From NCBI GenBank assembly GCA_031285625.1, contig JAITVV010000095.1, positions 62,001-126,000 on the forward strand: a stretch of DNA of 64,000 bases. The letters run 5' to 3'. Made by a program: the position numbers and the translations under genes. The notes beneath the pieces are model-generated. The model ran no database searches. It was given only the letters and a program-made list of their open reading frames with translations, and was not told the origin of the DNA. This DNA comes from Prevotella sp. GTDB lineage: Bacteria > Bacteroidota > Bacteroidia > Bacteroidales > Dysgonomonadaceae. This document shows positions 26,708 through 35,256 of the stretch, in pieces (position 1 is the first letter of the stretch; every line of letters starts with the position of its first letter).

Positions 26708-27400
26708 TTAATTTCTCATTTTAAGATTTTCTTTCCGCCAATTTTTAGGAGATAAGCCAACCATTCCTCTAAATTTTTTCTGAAAATTACTACGATCTGT
26801 TATACCAACTATACATCCAACTTTAGAGATGGATAAATCGGGATATTTTATAAGGAGCTCTTTAGCTTCTTCAATCCTTAATTGTGTCCTCCAAACCCTA
26901 AACTCAATTTTCATACGATTGTGAAAGAAATAAGTAAGGAAATTCCGATCGGTTCCAAGACCTTTAGCTATGTCATCACGACTCACATCAGCATATTGAT
27001 ATTGTTTTTCTTCTACCCATTTATCAATAGCATATTGTAGTTTTTGCTCTTTTTCAGATAAAGGAAGAAGTTCTGCCTCACTAATATCAGATTCAAGGGT
27101 TATAGGCAAAGTAGCCTCACGAGCATAAACTGCAGATATGATATAGTGAAAGTCTAAAGGATAATTACTGTATTTTATTGCAAAAAAGATATAGAATATA
27201 ATAATTGCCGAAATAAAACAGCCGACATATTGTAATGGTAGATACGACATAAACAATGCCAGAACCCCAATACATAATGCCATATAAAAAGATACCTTTA
27301 CCCACCTGAGACGGTTATCTTCATCTTCATCATAATAATCATCGAGTTGTTTTAAATACTGTGCATACTTCTTTCTAAATAATAGAATATAGTATACCAT
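26708..27400 (-). CDS. AraC-type regulator, C-terminal part (two membrane segments plus DNA-binding domain)
   Basis: A 230-residue frame with two membrane helices (about 35-55 and 60-76), a soluble linker and a C-terminal AraC-type helix-turn-helix domain (about 140-225: DDIAKGLGTDRNFLTYFF, ISKVGCIVGITDRSNFQKKF, GLSPKNWRK). The segment LDDYYDEDEDNRLRWVK after residue 16 is characteristic of a Bacteroidales group of membrane-bound AraC regulators, whose N-terminal membrane half is normally in the same protein. Here that half lies in another frame just upstream (overlap 27375-27400), so this is probably the second half of a frameshifted gene. Confidence 0.75.
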   Translation of the reverse strand: MVYYILLFRKKYAQYLKQLDDYYDEDEDNRLRWVKVSFYMALCIGVLALFMSYLPLQYVGCFISAIIIFYIFFAIKYSNYPLDFHYIISAVYAREATLPITLESDISEAELLPLSEKEQKLQYAIDKWVEEKQYQYADVSRDDIAKGLGTDRNFLTYFFHNRMKIEFRVWRTQLRIEEAKELLIKYPDLSISKVGCIVGITDRSNFQKKFRGMVGLSPKNWRKENLKMRN

Positions 27401-27827
27401 AAAAATAATTGTAAATTACAGAGGAAACATTGTGCAGCAGCACTAATAAAATAGCCAAAACAAAGGAGATTATTCCGAACTGATAAGAAACTCTTCTGAC
27501 CGAAACATAGGCAGGCTGTATCAACATCAATAATGCAAATGTGAATAACAATGCCTGATATGATGCAGAAACTAAAGTTAATGTTCGGATTAAATTCAAA
27601 TCGATGCTGTATATTGAAGATATAATTGTCTTATAACAATTAAAAATACCGACAATTAAATATGCCAATGCTAATGCACGACGGGCAATATTGTAGCGTT
27701 TCATATTCTCATCGCTGGGAATACGAATAGAAAACAACATTATACTAAATATAATTGTTGAAATAGATAATAGAAAACTCAGCAATAAATAAAATTCGAA
27801 TCGGGCATTTCTAATAATATAACACAA
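27375..27827 (-). CDS. Membrane part of the AraC-type regulator, separate frame
   Basis: A 150-residue frame with about four to five membrane helices and the block RIPSDENMKRYNIARRALALAY, seen at the start of Bacteroidales membrane AraC regulators. It ends NYFYGILYSII, where the fused protein would continue into the next frame's LFRKKYAQYL. The frame has no ATG before its first helix, only a TTG at 27827 that overlaps a possible promoter box. An ATG at 27808 (MPDSNFI) is in the frame of the downstream half. Two single-base shifts would therefore join everything. Either a decayed gene or an assembly error is likely. Confidence 0.55.
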   Translation of the reverse strand: MCYIIRNARFEFYLLLSFLLSISTIIFSIMLFSIRIPSDENMKRYNIARRALALAYLIVGIFNCYKTIISSIYSIDLNLIRTLTLVSASYQALLFTFALLMLIQPAYVSVRRVSYQFGIISFVLAILLVLLHNVSSVIYNYFYGILYSII

Positions 27828-27919
27828 ATTAAAATGTTAATTTTTAACTATGCAAACATTTAATAGTATTAATTACAAATACGATTGGGATTATCTATTT
27901 ACAGCATATTATATATAAT

Positions 27920-27954
27920 AAAAGAGGCGGTTATTTAAAATAACCACCTCTTTT
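27920..27954. terminator. Terminator after rplI
   Basis: AAAAGAGG and GGTTA (27920-27933) pair with TAACC and CCTCTTTT (27941-27954) with one mismatch, 20 bases after the rplI stop codon. Confidence 0.8.
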
Positions 27955-27973
27955 ATTATATATAATTTCAGAA

Positions 27974-28417
27974 TTACTCAGAAACTACTTCAAAAGGTAT
28001 TTCAACAGAAACTTCTTTATGAAGTTTTGCTATTGCTTTATAGCTTCCTACTTCTTTTACTGCATCTTTGATAAGGATCAGTTTTCTATCTACATTGTAA
28101 CCTAATTTCTCAAGAGCTTCAGCGACCTGAATATTAGTCACAGAACCGAAAATAGTTCCTGTAGAACTTGTTTTTGCGCCGATAGTAAGTGATACACCTT
28201 CCAACTTTGCAGCCATAGCCTGAGCATCTTGTTTGATTTTCTCAAGCTTATGAGCACGTTGTTTCATGTTTTCAGCTAATACTTTCTTTGCAGATTCTGT
28301 TGCGATAACAGCTTTACCTTGGGGAAGAAGGTAGTTACGTCCATAACCGTCTTTAACAGTTACGACTTCATCTTTATATCCTAAGTTAAGGATGTCTTCT
28401 TTTAATATAACTTGCAT
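27974..28417 (-). CDS. rplI: 50S ribosomal protein L9
   Basis: A 147-residue ribosomal protein. The N-terminal domain has [20 protein letters not shown] and [13 protein letters not shown], followed by the long linking helix and a C-terminal domain with [14 protein letters not shown]. It is the last gene of the rpsF-rpsR-rplI operon, 18 bases after rpsR, and ends in a terminator. Confidence 0.97.
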   Translation of the reverse strand: MQVILKEDILNLGYKDEVVTVKDGYGRNYLLPQGKAVIATESAKKVLAENMKQRAHKLEKIKQDAQAMAAKLEGVSLTIGAKTSSTGTIFGSVTNIQVAEALEKLGYNVDRKLILIKDAVKEVGSYKAIAKLHKEVSVEIPFEVVSE

Positions 28418-28435
28418 TTCTTTCTCCTCCTTGTT

Positions 28436-28702
28436 TTATTTCATTAAGTCTGTTACGTAAGGAAGCAAAGCCAAATGGCGAGCTCTCTTTACAGCTTGTG
28501 CAACACGACGTTGGAATTTTAGTGATGTTCCTGTGATACGGCGAGGAAGTATTTTTCCTTGCTCGTTAAGGAATTTCTTTAAAAACTCAGGATCTTTGTA
28601 ATCAATATACTTAATACCGTTCTTTTTGAAACGGCAGTATTTCTTTTTCTTTACATCCACTGAAGGCGGAGTCAAATATCTGATTTCTGATTGCTGTGCC
28701 AT
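28436..28702 (-). CDS. rpsR: 30S ribosomal protein S18
   Basis: An 88-residue protein with the S18 core [35 protein letters not shown] and the basic C-terminal [11 protein letters not shown]. The N-terminal basic stretch [12 protein letters not shown] is family-typical. It is 3 bases after rpsF. Confidence 0.97.
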   Translation of the reverse strand: MAQQSEIRYLTPPSVDVKKKKYCRFKKNGIKYIDYKDPEFLKKFLNEQGKILPRRITGTSLKFQRRVAQAVKRARHLALLPYVTDLMK

Positions 28703-28705
28703 AAA

Positions 28706-29062
28706 TTAATTCTCCTTTACTTCTTCTTTTTTAGATGATTTAAGATTTCTTCTCTTCAATGCATAAGCATGAGCAAATTTATCCTGACGGAAAGTCAAGA
28801 AACGGATCACACGCTCGTCGCGGCGGAATTGAATTTCTAGTTTAGCGATAACAGAAGGGTCAGCTTCGAACTCTAACATCGCATAAAAACCGGTAGATTT
28901 CTTCTGAATTGGGTATGCCAATTTGCGAAGTCCCCAGTTCTCTTCATTTGCTATTGTTGCCCCTTCATTGGTCAAAATAGCTTTGAATTTTTCTACCGCT
29001 TCCTTCATCTGCACATCAGACAAAACGGGAGTCAAAATGAAAACGGTTTCGTAATTGTTCAT
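28706..29062 (-). CDS. rpsF: 30S ribosomal protein S6
   Basis: A 118-residue S6 with [16 protein letters not shown] at the start, the [20 protein letters not shown] block and a [11 protein letters not shown] strand. The charged C-terminal tail ([11 protein letters not shown]) is common in Bacteroidetes. It leads the rpsF-rpsR-rplI operon from a consensus promoter. Confidence 0.97.
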   Translation of the reverse strand: MNNYETVFILTPVLSDVQMKEAVEKFKAILTNEGATIANEENWGLRKLAYPIQKKSTGFYAMLEFEADPSVIAKLEIQFRRDERVIRFLTFRQDKFAHAYALKRRNLKSSKKEEVKEN

Positions 29063-29110
29063 AAATTAATTAATTATAAATTAAACATATCATTTTTTAC
29101 AAATGAGCGG

Positions 29111-29141
29111 CAAAGATAAGGTTTTTTATTAAAATAACAAA
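29111..29141 (-). promoter_or_regulatory. Promoter of rpsF-rpsR-rplI
   Basis: On the minus strand TATCTTTG (29111-29118) and TTTG (29138-29141) are 19 nt apart, an exact Bacteroidetes promoter. Confidence 0.7.
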
Positions 29142-29184
29142 TGCTAAACCTTCAAAAAAGATTGTAGATACAAACTTCTTGTCT

Positions 29185-29192
29185 TATTTTTG
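29185..29192 (+). promoter_or_regulatory. -7 box of the MarR-type gene
   Basis: TATTTTTG, 32 bases before the ATG, matches TAnnTTTG. TTGT lies near the expected -33 position. Confidence 0.5.
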
Positions 29193-29224
29193 TAATAGCA
29201 AAGTAATAAAAGAAGTATCTACAC

Positions 29225-29701
29225 ATGAAAAATGAAGAAGTATTAAATTTAAATCAAGATTTGGACCTAATATTCCCGATCATAAATGGAAAGGTGTCGA
29301 TGGCCATCAACCGGATGATGTATCGTAACTTCAGAAGAGAAGGACTGGATATCACTCCGGAACAGTGGACTGTACTGGCTTTCCTGTGGCGCGAGGACGG
29401 AGTTACCCAACAAACCTTATGCAACTCCACATTCAAAGATAAACCTAGTATGACACGCCTTCTGGACAACCTCGCCAAGCAGAATCTGGTATACAGAAAT
29501 GCCTCAACAAGTGACCGGCGTTCCAACCTTATTTATCTGACCGACGCAGGTAAGGCTATAAAAGAAAAGGCGAACAAGGCTGTATATGAAACGATGGATT
29601 CGGCTCTTGCCGGAATTGATGAGGAAGGACTAAAACAAGTCCGTACACTATTAGCTGCCGTATTTGGTAATATTAGCGAAGCTTTAAGCGAAAAGGCCTA
29701 A
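29225..29701 (+). CDS. MarR-family transcriptional regulator
   Basis: A 158-residue winged-helix regulator. The recognition region is TQQTLCNSTFKDKPSMTRLLDNL and the wing is NASTSDRRSNLIYLTDAGKAI with the conserved DxR. Such proteins usually sense small phenolic or oxidising compounds; the target is unknown. It is divergent from rpsF and overlaps the convergent endonuclease-like gene by 4 bases. Confidence 0.9.
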   Translation: MKNEEVLNLNQDLDLIFPIINGKVSMAINRMMYRNFRREGLDITPEQWTVLAFLWREDGVTQQTLCNSTFKDKPSMTRLLDNLAKQNLVYRNASTSDRRSNLIYLTDAGKAIKEKANKAVYETMDSALAGIDEEGLKQVRTLLAAVFGNISEALSEKA

Positions 29702-30726
29702 TAACCAATATGCAAATCCATATAGATGGGTAGATGATCGCTATATCCACCCAGATATCGAAATCCGGAATATGTTCTGAAAGGTTTTTGGCCGCCATAT
29801 TTTTCATTATCATTTTCTAATAAGAAATCAGAAGAATAAACGTAAGCAGATTTATTCTCGATGAACACTCTTCCGGACTTCACTAATAAATCACCACTGA
29901 CTACGAACTGATCCAGAAAATTCCATTTCCCCCTGTATTTATACGATCCGGCATTTTTCTCTTTCGTTTTGTGGTAAAACATATTATATAGGTTATGCGA
30001 CGAGATATCGGACTCTATATGCTGAGCCCTGAGAATCTCTGCCATACTTATATCATGCGGGTAGTCATTAAAGTCTCCCATAATGATAATATTAGCTTTC
30101 TTACGGATAAGAGAAACGCTATCGCATTTCTGTTTCAGTAGCTCTGCACATTTGATACGGTGAGGTCTTGTCTTTTTAATACCTTCATTACGCGATGGAA
30201 AATGACAAACAAATAAATCGAGAATCTTACCATTCACTAACCTGCCCGTTACATGCAGGATATCGCGGGTGGTCCGTATTGAATCGCCTAACAATGGCCT
30301 GTACGATTCTTTACTTAATATCTTAATCTGATCTCTCTGATACAGAAGGGCGACATTGGAACCGCGCCAATCTTCAGAGGTGGTTATAACATATTCATAT
30401 TTATGCCTTTGTAGTGCTGCTTTCTTTGTCAGATCGAAAAGTACTGAATCATTTTCCACCTCGCACAGCCCAACTAATGCCGGAGGATAACCTTCTCCTA
30501 CCGAAGATATTACTTTACTGATATTATTTAGCTTCTGCCAATATCTGTAATTTGTCCAGTGCAGCTTGCCATCTGGTGTAAGATCATCGTCATATGTATC
30601 GGGATTATCTTTCGTATCATACATATTTTCAACATTATAGAATACGACACGAAAATTTTCCTGTGCAGCCACAGGCAACAGTCCCCATAGAAGAGCAAAT
30701 AAGATGTATTTACTTAGTCCATTCAT
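29698..30726 (-). CDS. Exported endonuclease/exonuclease/phosphatase-family protein
   Basis: A 342-residue secreted hydrolase of the EEP superfamily. It has a signal peptide (1-22, ending PVAAQ), the first metal-site motif YNVENMYDTKD, LCEVEND with the catalytic Glu, IIMGDFNDYP and the C-terminal SDHLPIY. All four superfamily motifs are intact, so it should be active as a nuclease or phosphodiesterase. It overlaps the preceding lipoprotein gene by 17 bases, which suggests co-transcription. Confidence 0.88.
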   Translation of the reverse strand: MNGLSKYILFALLWGLLPVAAQENFRVVFYNVENMYDTKDNPDTYDDDLTPDGKLHWTNYRYWQKLNNISKVISSVGEGYPPALVGLCEVENDSVLFDLTKKAALQRHKYEYVITTSEDWRGSNVALLYQRDQIKILSKESYRPLLGDSIRTTRDILHVTGRLVNGKILDLFVCHFPSRNEGIKKTRPHRIKCAELLKQKCDSVSLIRKKANIIIMGDFNDYPHDISMAEILRAQHIESDISSHNLYNMFYHKTKEKNAGSYKYRGKWNFLDQFVVSGDLLVKSGRVFIENKSAYVYSSDFLLENDNEKYGGQKPFRTYSGFRYLGGYSDHLPIYMDLHIGY

Positions 30727-32095
30727 AGCAACCCATGTCAGGGTTAGAATCTCCTAACCTGGAACGGCCTTTGAGATCAAAGGGCACCTGCTGAGAATAC
30801 GCTTTATCAGCTTTGCCTATTGCAGGCGAAGTCTCTTGCAGTTCAAAGCTGTAAGAGTAAATGCCTCCTGTATTGAGGTCGGCAAATAGCGGATCGGCAT
30901 TCCATATTATATCTACAAAATGATCGCTAACCAACTCGGGTGTCTTTATCAAACAGTTATGGAACAAATAATTAAATGCAACCGATCCTGTCCCACTCAG
31001 ATACAATTCATCCATAGCCGAACCATATATGATCGAGTTTATAAAATCACATTTTGTAAGGGCATATGAATTGCCCAATACCAGGCATTCCGCCTGACGT
31101 GAGGCCCAGCGATAATAGTTTGCCAATGTGCAATGTACAAAAGAGTATTCTCCCCCCGACAATGTAAGTGCGGCGCCTTTCGAATTAGCAAATAAACAAT
31201 TCTCAGCATTGATTTTGCAATTAACGGCCATTACACCATATTCGGAAGTATTCTGAACAATCGTATTTTTAAAAGTGGCTTTTACATTCTGTGTATCAGA
31301 AGCAGAAAAAGTCATACCCCGAATAGCATTCCTTACTATAGCATTCTCGAATACATTATCAAAGCTTTCGGGATGAAAGACAATACCTGTCCACTGTCCG
31401 GGAGCATTATCAAATGGAATATCACCCTCAATATTATCAAAGCGGCTTCCCCTGAAAACTACAGGTTCATCTACACTGCCTTGTGCAATCAAAGCGCCAT
31501 AAACATCTAGCCCTGCATTATTTCTCATAAAGAAGGTAGTACCCTTCTGCACATTCAGCTTCACCCCCTTATTTATGGTAAGTGTATTATATATAAGAAG
31601 TGGCTTATCTCCGGTAACTACAGAGTCTTTAGTAATCACCTTATCTTTCCATATATATACATCCTGCCCTACAGCTTCCAGTTGTATATACTGGGTATTA
31701 CCATTTACAGTAAAGCGTATAGAATCTCTTATCAATAGAGGATTCTTACTGTTAGTAGGATCTACTGTTACTTCCACAAAGCCATAAAGGCTATCCTTTT
31801 TCAGGATATCTACATTGCTGAGTTTTGTACCTTTCTCTCCGTCAATATTCATACGGAAGCCACTTTTTGCAGCATTCATCAATTCGATAGATTCTATGGT
31901 CAGGGAACTTTCATTCCTGTTATAAATCTTAAACTGCCTGGTAGCCGACCCGATAGTAGTAAATACCGTATCGAAACTGATAACATCGGCTGAGAATGTC
32001 AATGACAAATTCTTATCAGACGAAAAATCATCGCTATCCTGACATGCAGTGAATACCGAAATACAAAGAATAAACAAGTATATAATTTTCTTCAC
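30710..32095 (-). CDS. Lipoprotein with a parallel beta-helix, surface-associated
   Basis: A 461-residue lipoprotein with lipobox Cys18 (SVFTAC) followed by acidic QDSDDF. Residues about 30-145 form an immunoglobulin-like or CARDB-like domain (IYNRNESSLTIESIEL). Residues about 165-440 are a right-handed beta-helix with repeated turns (ENAIVRNAIRG, FKNTIVQNTSEYGV, ENCLFANSKGAAL, CDFINSII). The end NPDMGCYEW matches the choice-of-anchor Q type. The start codon is GTG at 32095, supported by the signal peptide that follows directly. The role may be surface glycan binding or processing, but no catalytic site is evident. Confidence 0.82.
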   Translation of the reverse strand: MKKIIYLFILCISVFTACQDSDDFSSDKNLSLTFSADVISFDTVFTTIGSATRQFKIYNRNESSLTIESIELMNAAKSGFRMNIDGEKGTKLSNVDILKKDSLYGFVEVTVDPTNSKNPLLIRDSIRFTVNGNTQYIQLEAVGQDVYIWKDKVITKDSVVTGDKPLLIYNTLTINKGVKLNVQKGTTFFMRNNAGLDVYGALIAQGSVDEPVVFRGSRFDNIEGDIPFDNAPGQWTGIVFHPESFDNVFENAIVRNAIRGMTFSASDTQNVKATFKNTIVQNTSEYGVMAVNCKINAENCLFANSKGAALTLSGGEYSFVHCTLANYYRWASRQAECLVLGNSYALTKCDFINSIIYGSAMDELYLSGTGSVAFNYLFHNCLIKTPELVSDHFVDIIWNADPLFADLNTGGIYSYSFELQETSPAIGKADKAYSQQVPFDLKGRSRLGDSNPDMGCYEWTK

Positions 32096-32134
32096 AGTAA
32101 CATCCTTTTGTGATTAAGTAACTTCAATAAGATT

Positions 32135-32246
32135 AAAAAGTGACAAAAGTAACAGTATATCTTCTGTTTTTCTTGTTACTTTTCTGCTCTTGCTAAAAAG
32201 TAACAAAGGTAACAACTTTTTCATTGTCTTTATCTGTTACTTTTTA
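32135..32246. repeat. GTAAC palindromes, copies 2 and 3
   Basis: Two units follow each other. The first (32135-32184) is AAAAAGTGACAAAAGTAACA facing TTGTTACTTTT. The second (32195-32246) is AAAAAGTAACAAAGGTAACA facing CTGTTACTTTTTA. They fill the gap upstream of the beta-helix lipoprotein and overlap the last codons of the neighbouring gene. Confidence 0.65.
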
Positions 32247-32665
32247 GGCATTGTTTTCACCATTGATTTGTGTTTAAAATAGTAATCCAGCACTTCCCGA
32301 AAAGTATTTCCGCATTTGCTCCACTCGCCGGAAGGATGTCCATGCCCTACAACTTCACCGTTCTCGCAAATAGTTTTGCTATACATTCTAATTTTAGTAC
32401 AGTAAGAATCACCTTGAGGAATTACATGCATTTTATATCTACCTGATATACTTAAATTACGAGACTTGCTTTCATTATATACCTGAAATTCAAGGAAAAA
32501 GTCATCCCCTTTATTAGCACTATTCTCTCTTGTAATCTCCACTAAATACTGTATATTTTCTTCAGTCTCCTCTAATATATAAGGAAACTGTCCTTTCGTA
32601 TTAACTTGTCCTGTACAAATCATTGGAAATAATAATATAATTATTGCAATAGTATATTTTCTCAT
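32237..32665 (-). CDS. Secreted hypothetical protein
   Basis: A 142-residue protein with a signal peptide (residues 1-19, ending MICTG) and a beta-rich body (YLVEITRENSANKGDDFFLE, GRYKMHVIPQGDSYC). It has three cysteines after the signal, two of them close together (C93, C100 region), which may form a disulfide. No family was recognised. Its 3' end is formed partly by a GTAAC palindrome, and another palindrome lies just upstream of the gene. Confidence 0.6.
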   Translation of the reverse strand: MRKYTIAIIILLFPMICTGQVNTKGQFPYILEETEENIQYLVEITRENSANKGDDFFLEFQVYNESKSRNLSISGRYKMHVIPQGDSYCTKIRMYSKTICENGEVVGHGHPSGEWSKCGNTFREVLDYYFKHKSMVKTMPKK

Positions 32666-32696
32666 GTAAAGTTCTGTTAAGGTTTTCTACTCTGTT

Positions 32697-32747
32697 AAAA
32701 AGTAACAAAGGTAACAGCTTTGTTATTGTTTCTATCTGTTACTTTTT
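32697..32747. repeat. GTAAC palindrome, copy 4
   Basis: AAAAAGTAACAAAGGTAACA at 32697-32716 faces CTGTTACTTTTT at its right end. It is almost identical to copy 3, 500 bases away. Confidence 0.65.
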
Positions 32748-32795
32748 CTCTCAGAATAAAGCTTATTTTCTATTAGACAATCTATCTTTAATTAC

Positions 32796-32876
32796 TTTGT
32801 CATCCTGAGGAACGAAGGATCTCTTTTCTTCTTTACATACGCTACGCTCCTGTGACCGTTCGTCAGCATGACAAGG
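32796..32876. repeat. Palindromic GTCATCCTGAG-type interspersed repeat
   Basis: TTTGTCATCCTGAGGAACGA (32796-32815) and the reverse complement of CGTTCGTCAGCATGACAAGG (32857-32876) face each other around 41 bases that themselves hold GAAGGATCTC. The words GTCATCCTGAG and GAAGGATCT belong to a repeat widely scattered in Bacteroidetes and some other phyla. It lies between a hypothetical gene and a DsbA-type gene. Confidence 0.7.
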
Positions 32877-32957
32877 AGAATATGCTTTGCTCTAGCATAA
32901 TTTCATAGAGCGTTTCTATACCAAGCCACTAATTAACATAAGATCAGCATATTATCA

Positions 32958-33683
32958 TCAGCTACATACTCCGTCTATCGAACAGGATTGTCCTGTTATT
33001 ATTTCTCCTTTTTCGGAAGATACTCCGTTCTGTTCCCATTCAGTATAAGCCTCGTTCAATACTTTCAGATAATCTTCGGAAGCAATGGAGCCTTGTACGA
33101 TCTGCTTACCATTGAAGACATAGAAAGGAATATATTCAAGATTCAATTCGTTTTCACTATACTCTACATCTTTCTTTATATCTGCCAGATATTTATCACT
33201 ATCCAACATTGCTGATATATCTGTTTCTTTCAGCCCTATCTTTGTTCCAAGTTCTATCAGTACATTCCGGGCACTGATATCCCACCCTTTTACAAAGTAT
33301 GCATCAAACAACACCTCTTCCGCTTCGGTAGCCAAACCGGATTCATTAGCCAGTTTCACAAGGCGCAATGCATCGGAAGTATTAGCCACAATCAGTTTAT
33401 CAAAGTCATAGTTCAAACCAACCTCTTTTGCCAGTTTGGCTACCTTTGCCTGCGTAATACGAGCCTCATCCTCTGTCATATCATACTTCTTTGCAAAGTA
33501 GCTGTAAATAGACTGATTAGTGGCTTGTTCAAGCAAATCAGGATCTAATTCATAACTATGCCATACGAGCTCTACACTCTTCCGGTGAGGAAACTGCTCC
33601 AAAGCTTTTTCCAGTTTTCTTTTTCCTATATAACAATATGGGCAGGCTATATCTGACCATATTTCTATTTTCATTTTACTCAT
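32958..33683 (-). CDS. DsbA-family (FrnE-like) thiol oxidoreductase
   Basis: A 241-residue cytoplasmic protein of the DsbA/FrnE/2-hydroxychromene-carboxylate isomerase fold. The CPYC pair is C14-C17 in SDIACPYCYIGK. The insertion domain of helices and the C-terminal VFNGKQIVQGSIASEDYL, the cis-Pro-bearing strand being YIPFYVFNG, are in place. There is no signal peptide, as in FrnE. A C-terminal CSIDGVCS adds a second cysteine pair. FrnE-like proteins respond to oxidative stress in other bacteria; here this is only an analogy. Confidence 0.88.
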   Translation of the reverse strand: MSKMKIEIWSDIACPYCYIGKRKLEKALEQFPHRKSVELVWHSYELDPDLLEQATNQSIYSYFAKKYDMTEDEARITQAKVAKLAKEVGLNYDFDKLIVANTSDALRLVKLANESGLATEAEEVLFDAYFVKGWDISARNVLIELGTKIGLKETDISAMLDSDKYLADIKKDVEYSENELNLEYIPFYVFNGKQIVQGSIASEDYLKVLNEAYTEWEQNGVSSEKGEIITGQSCSIDGVCS

Positions 33684-33701
33684 ACTTTTGTCTTATTATT
33701 C

Positions 33702-33762
33702 AAAAAAAGTAATAAAAGTGACAAGAGTAACACTTATCGAAATGTTACCTCTTTGTCACCTT
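33702..33762. repeat. GTAAC palindrome, copy 5 (diverged)
   Basis: AAAAAAAGTAATAAAAGTGACAAGAGTAACA faces TGTTACCTCTTTGTCACCTT. The unit is longer than the others and has two half-sites on each side. It lies between pepD and the DsbA-type gene. Confidence 0.6.
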
Positions 33763-33798
33763 ATATATTTCATCGTCTATCGAATAGATAAACAACTT

Positions 33799-35256
33799 TT
33801 ATTTGGCTGGAATATTCTTTAATGTTTCCAATAAGAAATTCCACCATTTCTCAACAGAAGCTATTTCGATCTGTTCTTCCGGTGAATGCGCATTTCTGAT
33901 TGTTGGGCCACAGGAAATCATATCCAAATGCGGATATTTTTCGAGGAACAAGCCACACTCAAGCCCTGCATGAATCGCCATAATTTCTGCCTCTTTCCCA
34001 AAAAGGTCTTTGTAAGCTTTCTTAGCTACTGCCAACACTTTAGAATCCGGATTTGGTTTCCATCCCGGATATCCGGCCGAGTGTTCAACTTTTGCTTTTG
34101 CCAGTGTAAATACAGCATTCACAATATTTCCGGCATCATCTTTCAGTGAGTTAGTCGAACTTCTCTGACTTGTCATGATCACAATCTTATCACCTTCCTT
34201 CATCTTCACGGAAGCCAGATTAGTAGAAGTCTCCACAAGCCCCGGAATCTCATGGCTCATAGCTAATACTCCATGAGGACAAGCATAAATTCCGTTCAAT
34301 AAATTACTTGTCGTATCCTTATCGATAACAAATGCAGGAGTATCTGTGGATGAAACTGTCATTTTCAAATTAGGATCGACAGCTTTCAATTCAGCTTCAA
34401 TATCAGGAGCCAATGTATTCAGTTCTACTATCACATCCTCTTTGTGGCTGTATGGAATACCTGCAATAGCATATGCCTCACGGGCAATGGCATTATGCAA
34501 GTTGCCACCATCTATTTCAGCAAGAGCCAGGTCAAATTTTCTACTCAAAGCCCACAGATAACGGTTTAGTATCTTATTCGCATTACCCAGGCCTTTGTGA
34601 ATCTCCGAACCGGAGTGACCGCCATTGAGTCCATTCACTTGTACCCTGAACCAAAAATAATTTGCCGGTATATCTTGTTTCTTATAATCAAATGTTACTG
34701 TTGTTATTTTTCCACCGGCACATCCGATATAGATTTCACCCTCCTCTTCTGTATCCAGATTGATAAGAATATCTCCATTCAGAAAATCTTTACCTAAGGC
34801 ATAAGCACCTGTAAGCCCGGTTTCTTCGTCTACTGTAAACAAGCACTCCAATTTTCCATGTTCTATTGTATCCGAAGCCAGGATAGTCAGGGCAGCAGCT
34901 ACACCCATACCGTTATCGGCACCAAGCGTAGTTCCTTTGGCTTTCAGCCATTCTCCGTCCACATATGTTTCTATAGGATCATTATCGAAATCATGTTTTG
35001 TACCGCTATTTTTTTCACATACCATATCCACATGGCCTTGCAAAATTACTGTCGGAAGATTTTCTTTGCCTTTGGTAGCAGGTTTGGTGATAAGGACATT
35101 CCCTGCATCATCTTTCTTGACCTCCAGATTGTATTTTTTTGCGAATTCTAAAAGATAAGCGATTATTTTTTCCTCTTTTTTCGAAGGACGTGGAATTTGA
35201 GTTATTTCATAAAAATAATTCCATATCCCACTTGGTTTTAAATCTTTAATTGTCAT
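33799..35256 (-). CDS. pepD: Aminoacyl-histidine dipeptidase (peptidase D)
   Basis: A 485-residue M20-family zinc dipeptidase cleaving carnosine-like and other Xaa-His dipeptides. Zinc ligands and catalytic residues can be read: H75 and D77 in LQGHVDMVCEK, D114 in LGADNGMG, the Glu pair at 144-145 in DEETGLTG, and the C-terminal HAGLECGLF. The lid domain lies in the middle of the sequence (about 190-390). Length and motifs match Bacteroidales PepD. It is monocistronic as far as seen. Confidence 0.95.
   Translation of the reverse strand: MTIKDLKPSGIWNYFYEITQIPRPSKKEEKIIAYLLEFAKKYNLEVKKDDAGNVLITKPATKGKENLPTVILQGHVDMVCEKNSGTKHDFDNDPIETYVDGEWLKAKGTTLGADNGMGVAAALTILASDTIEHGKLECLFTVDEETGLTGAYALGKDFLNGDILINLDTEEEGEIYIGCAGGKITTVTFDYKKQDIPANYFWFRVQVNGLNGGHSGSEIHKGLGNANKILNRYLWALSRKFDLALAEIDGGNLHNAIAREAYAIAGIPYSHKEDVIVELNTLAPDIEAELKAVDPNLKMTVSSTDTPAFVIDKDTTSNLLNGIYACPHGVLAMSHEIPGLVETSTNLASVKMKEGDKIVIMTSQRSSTNSLKDDAGNIVNAVFTLAKAKVEHSAGYPGWKPNPDSKVLAVAKKAYKDLFGKEAEIMAIHAGLECGLFLEKYPHLDMISCGPTIRNAHSPEEQIEIASVEKWWNFLLETLKNIPAK

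Noticed and set aside
34858-35151. Open frame antisense to pepD
   Set aside because: Inside a well-supported M20 peptidase gene, with no promoter or recognisable domain.
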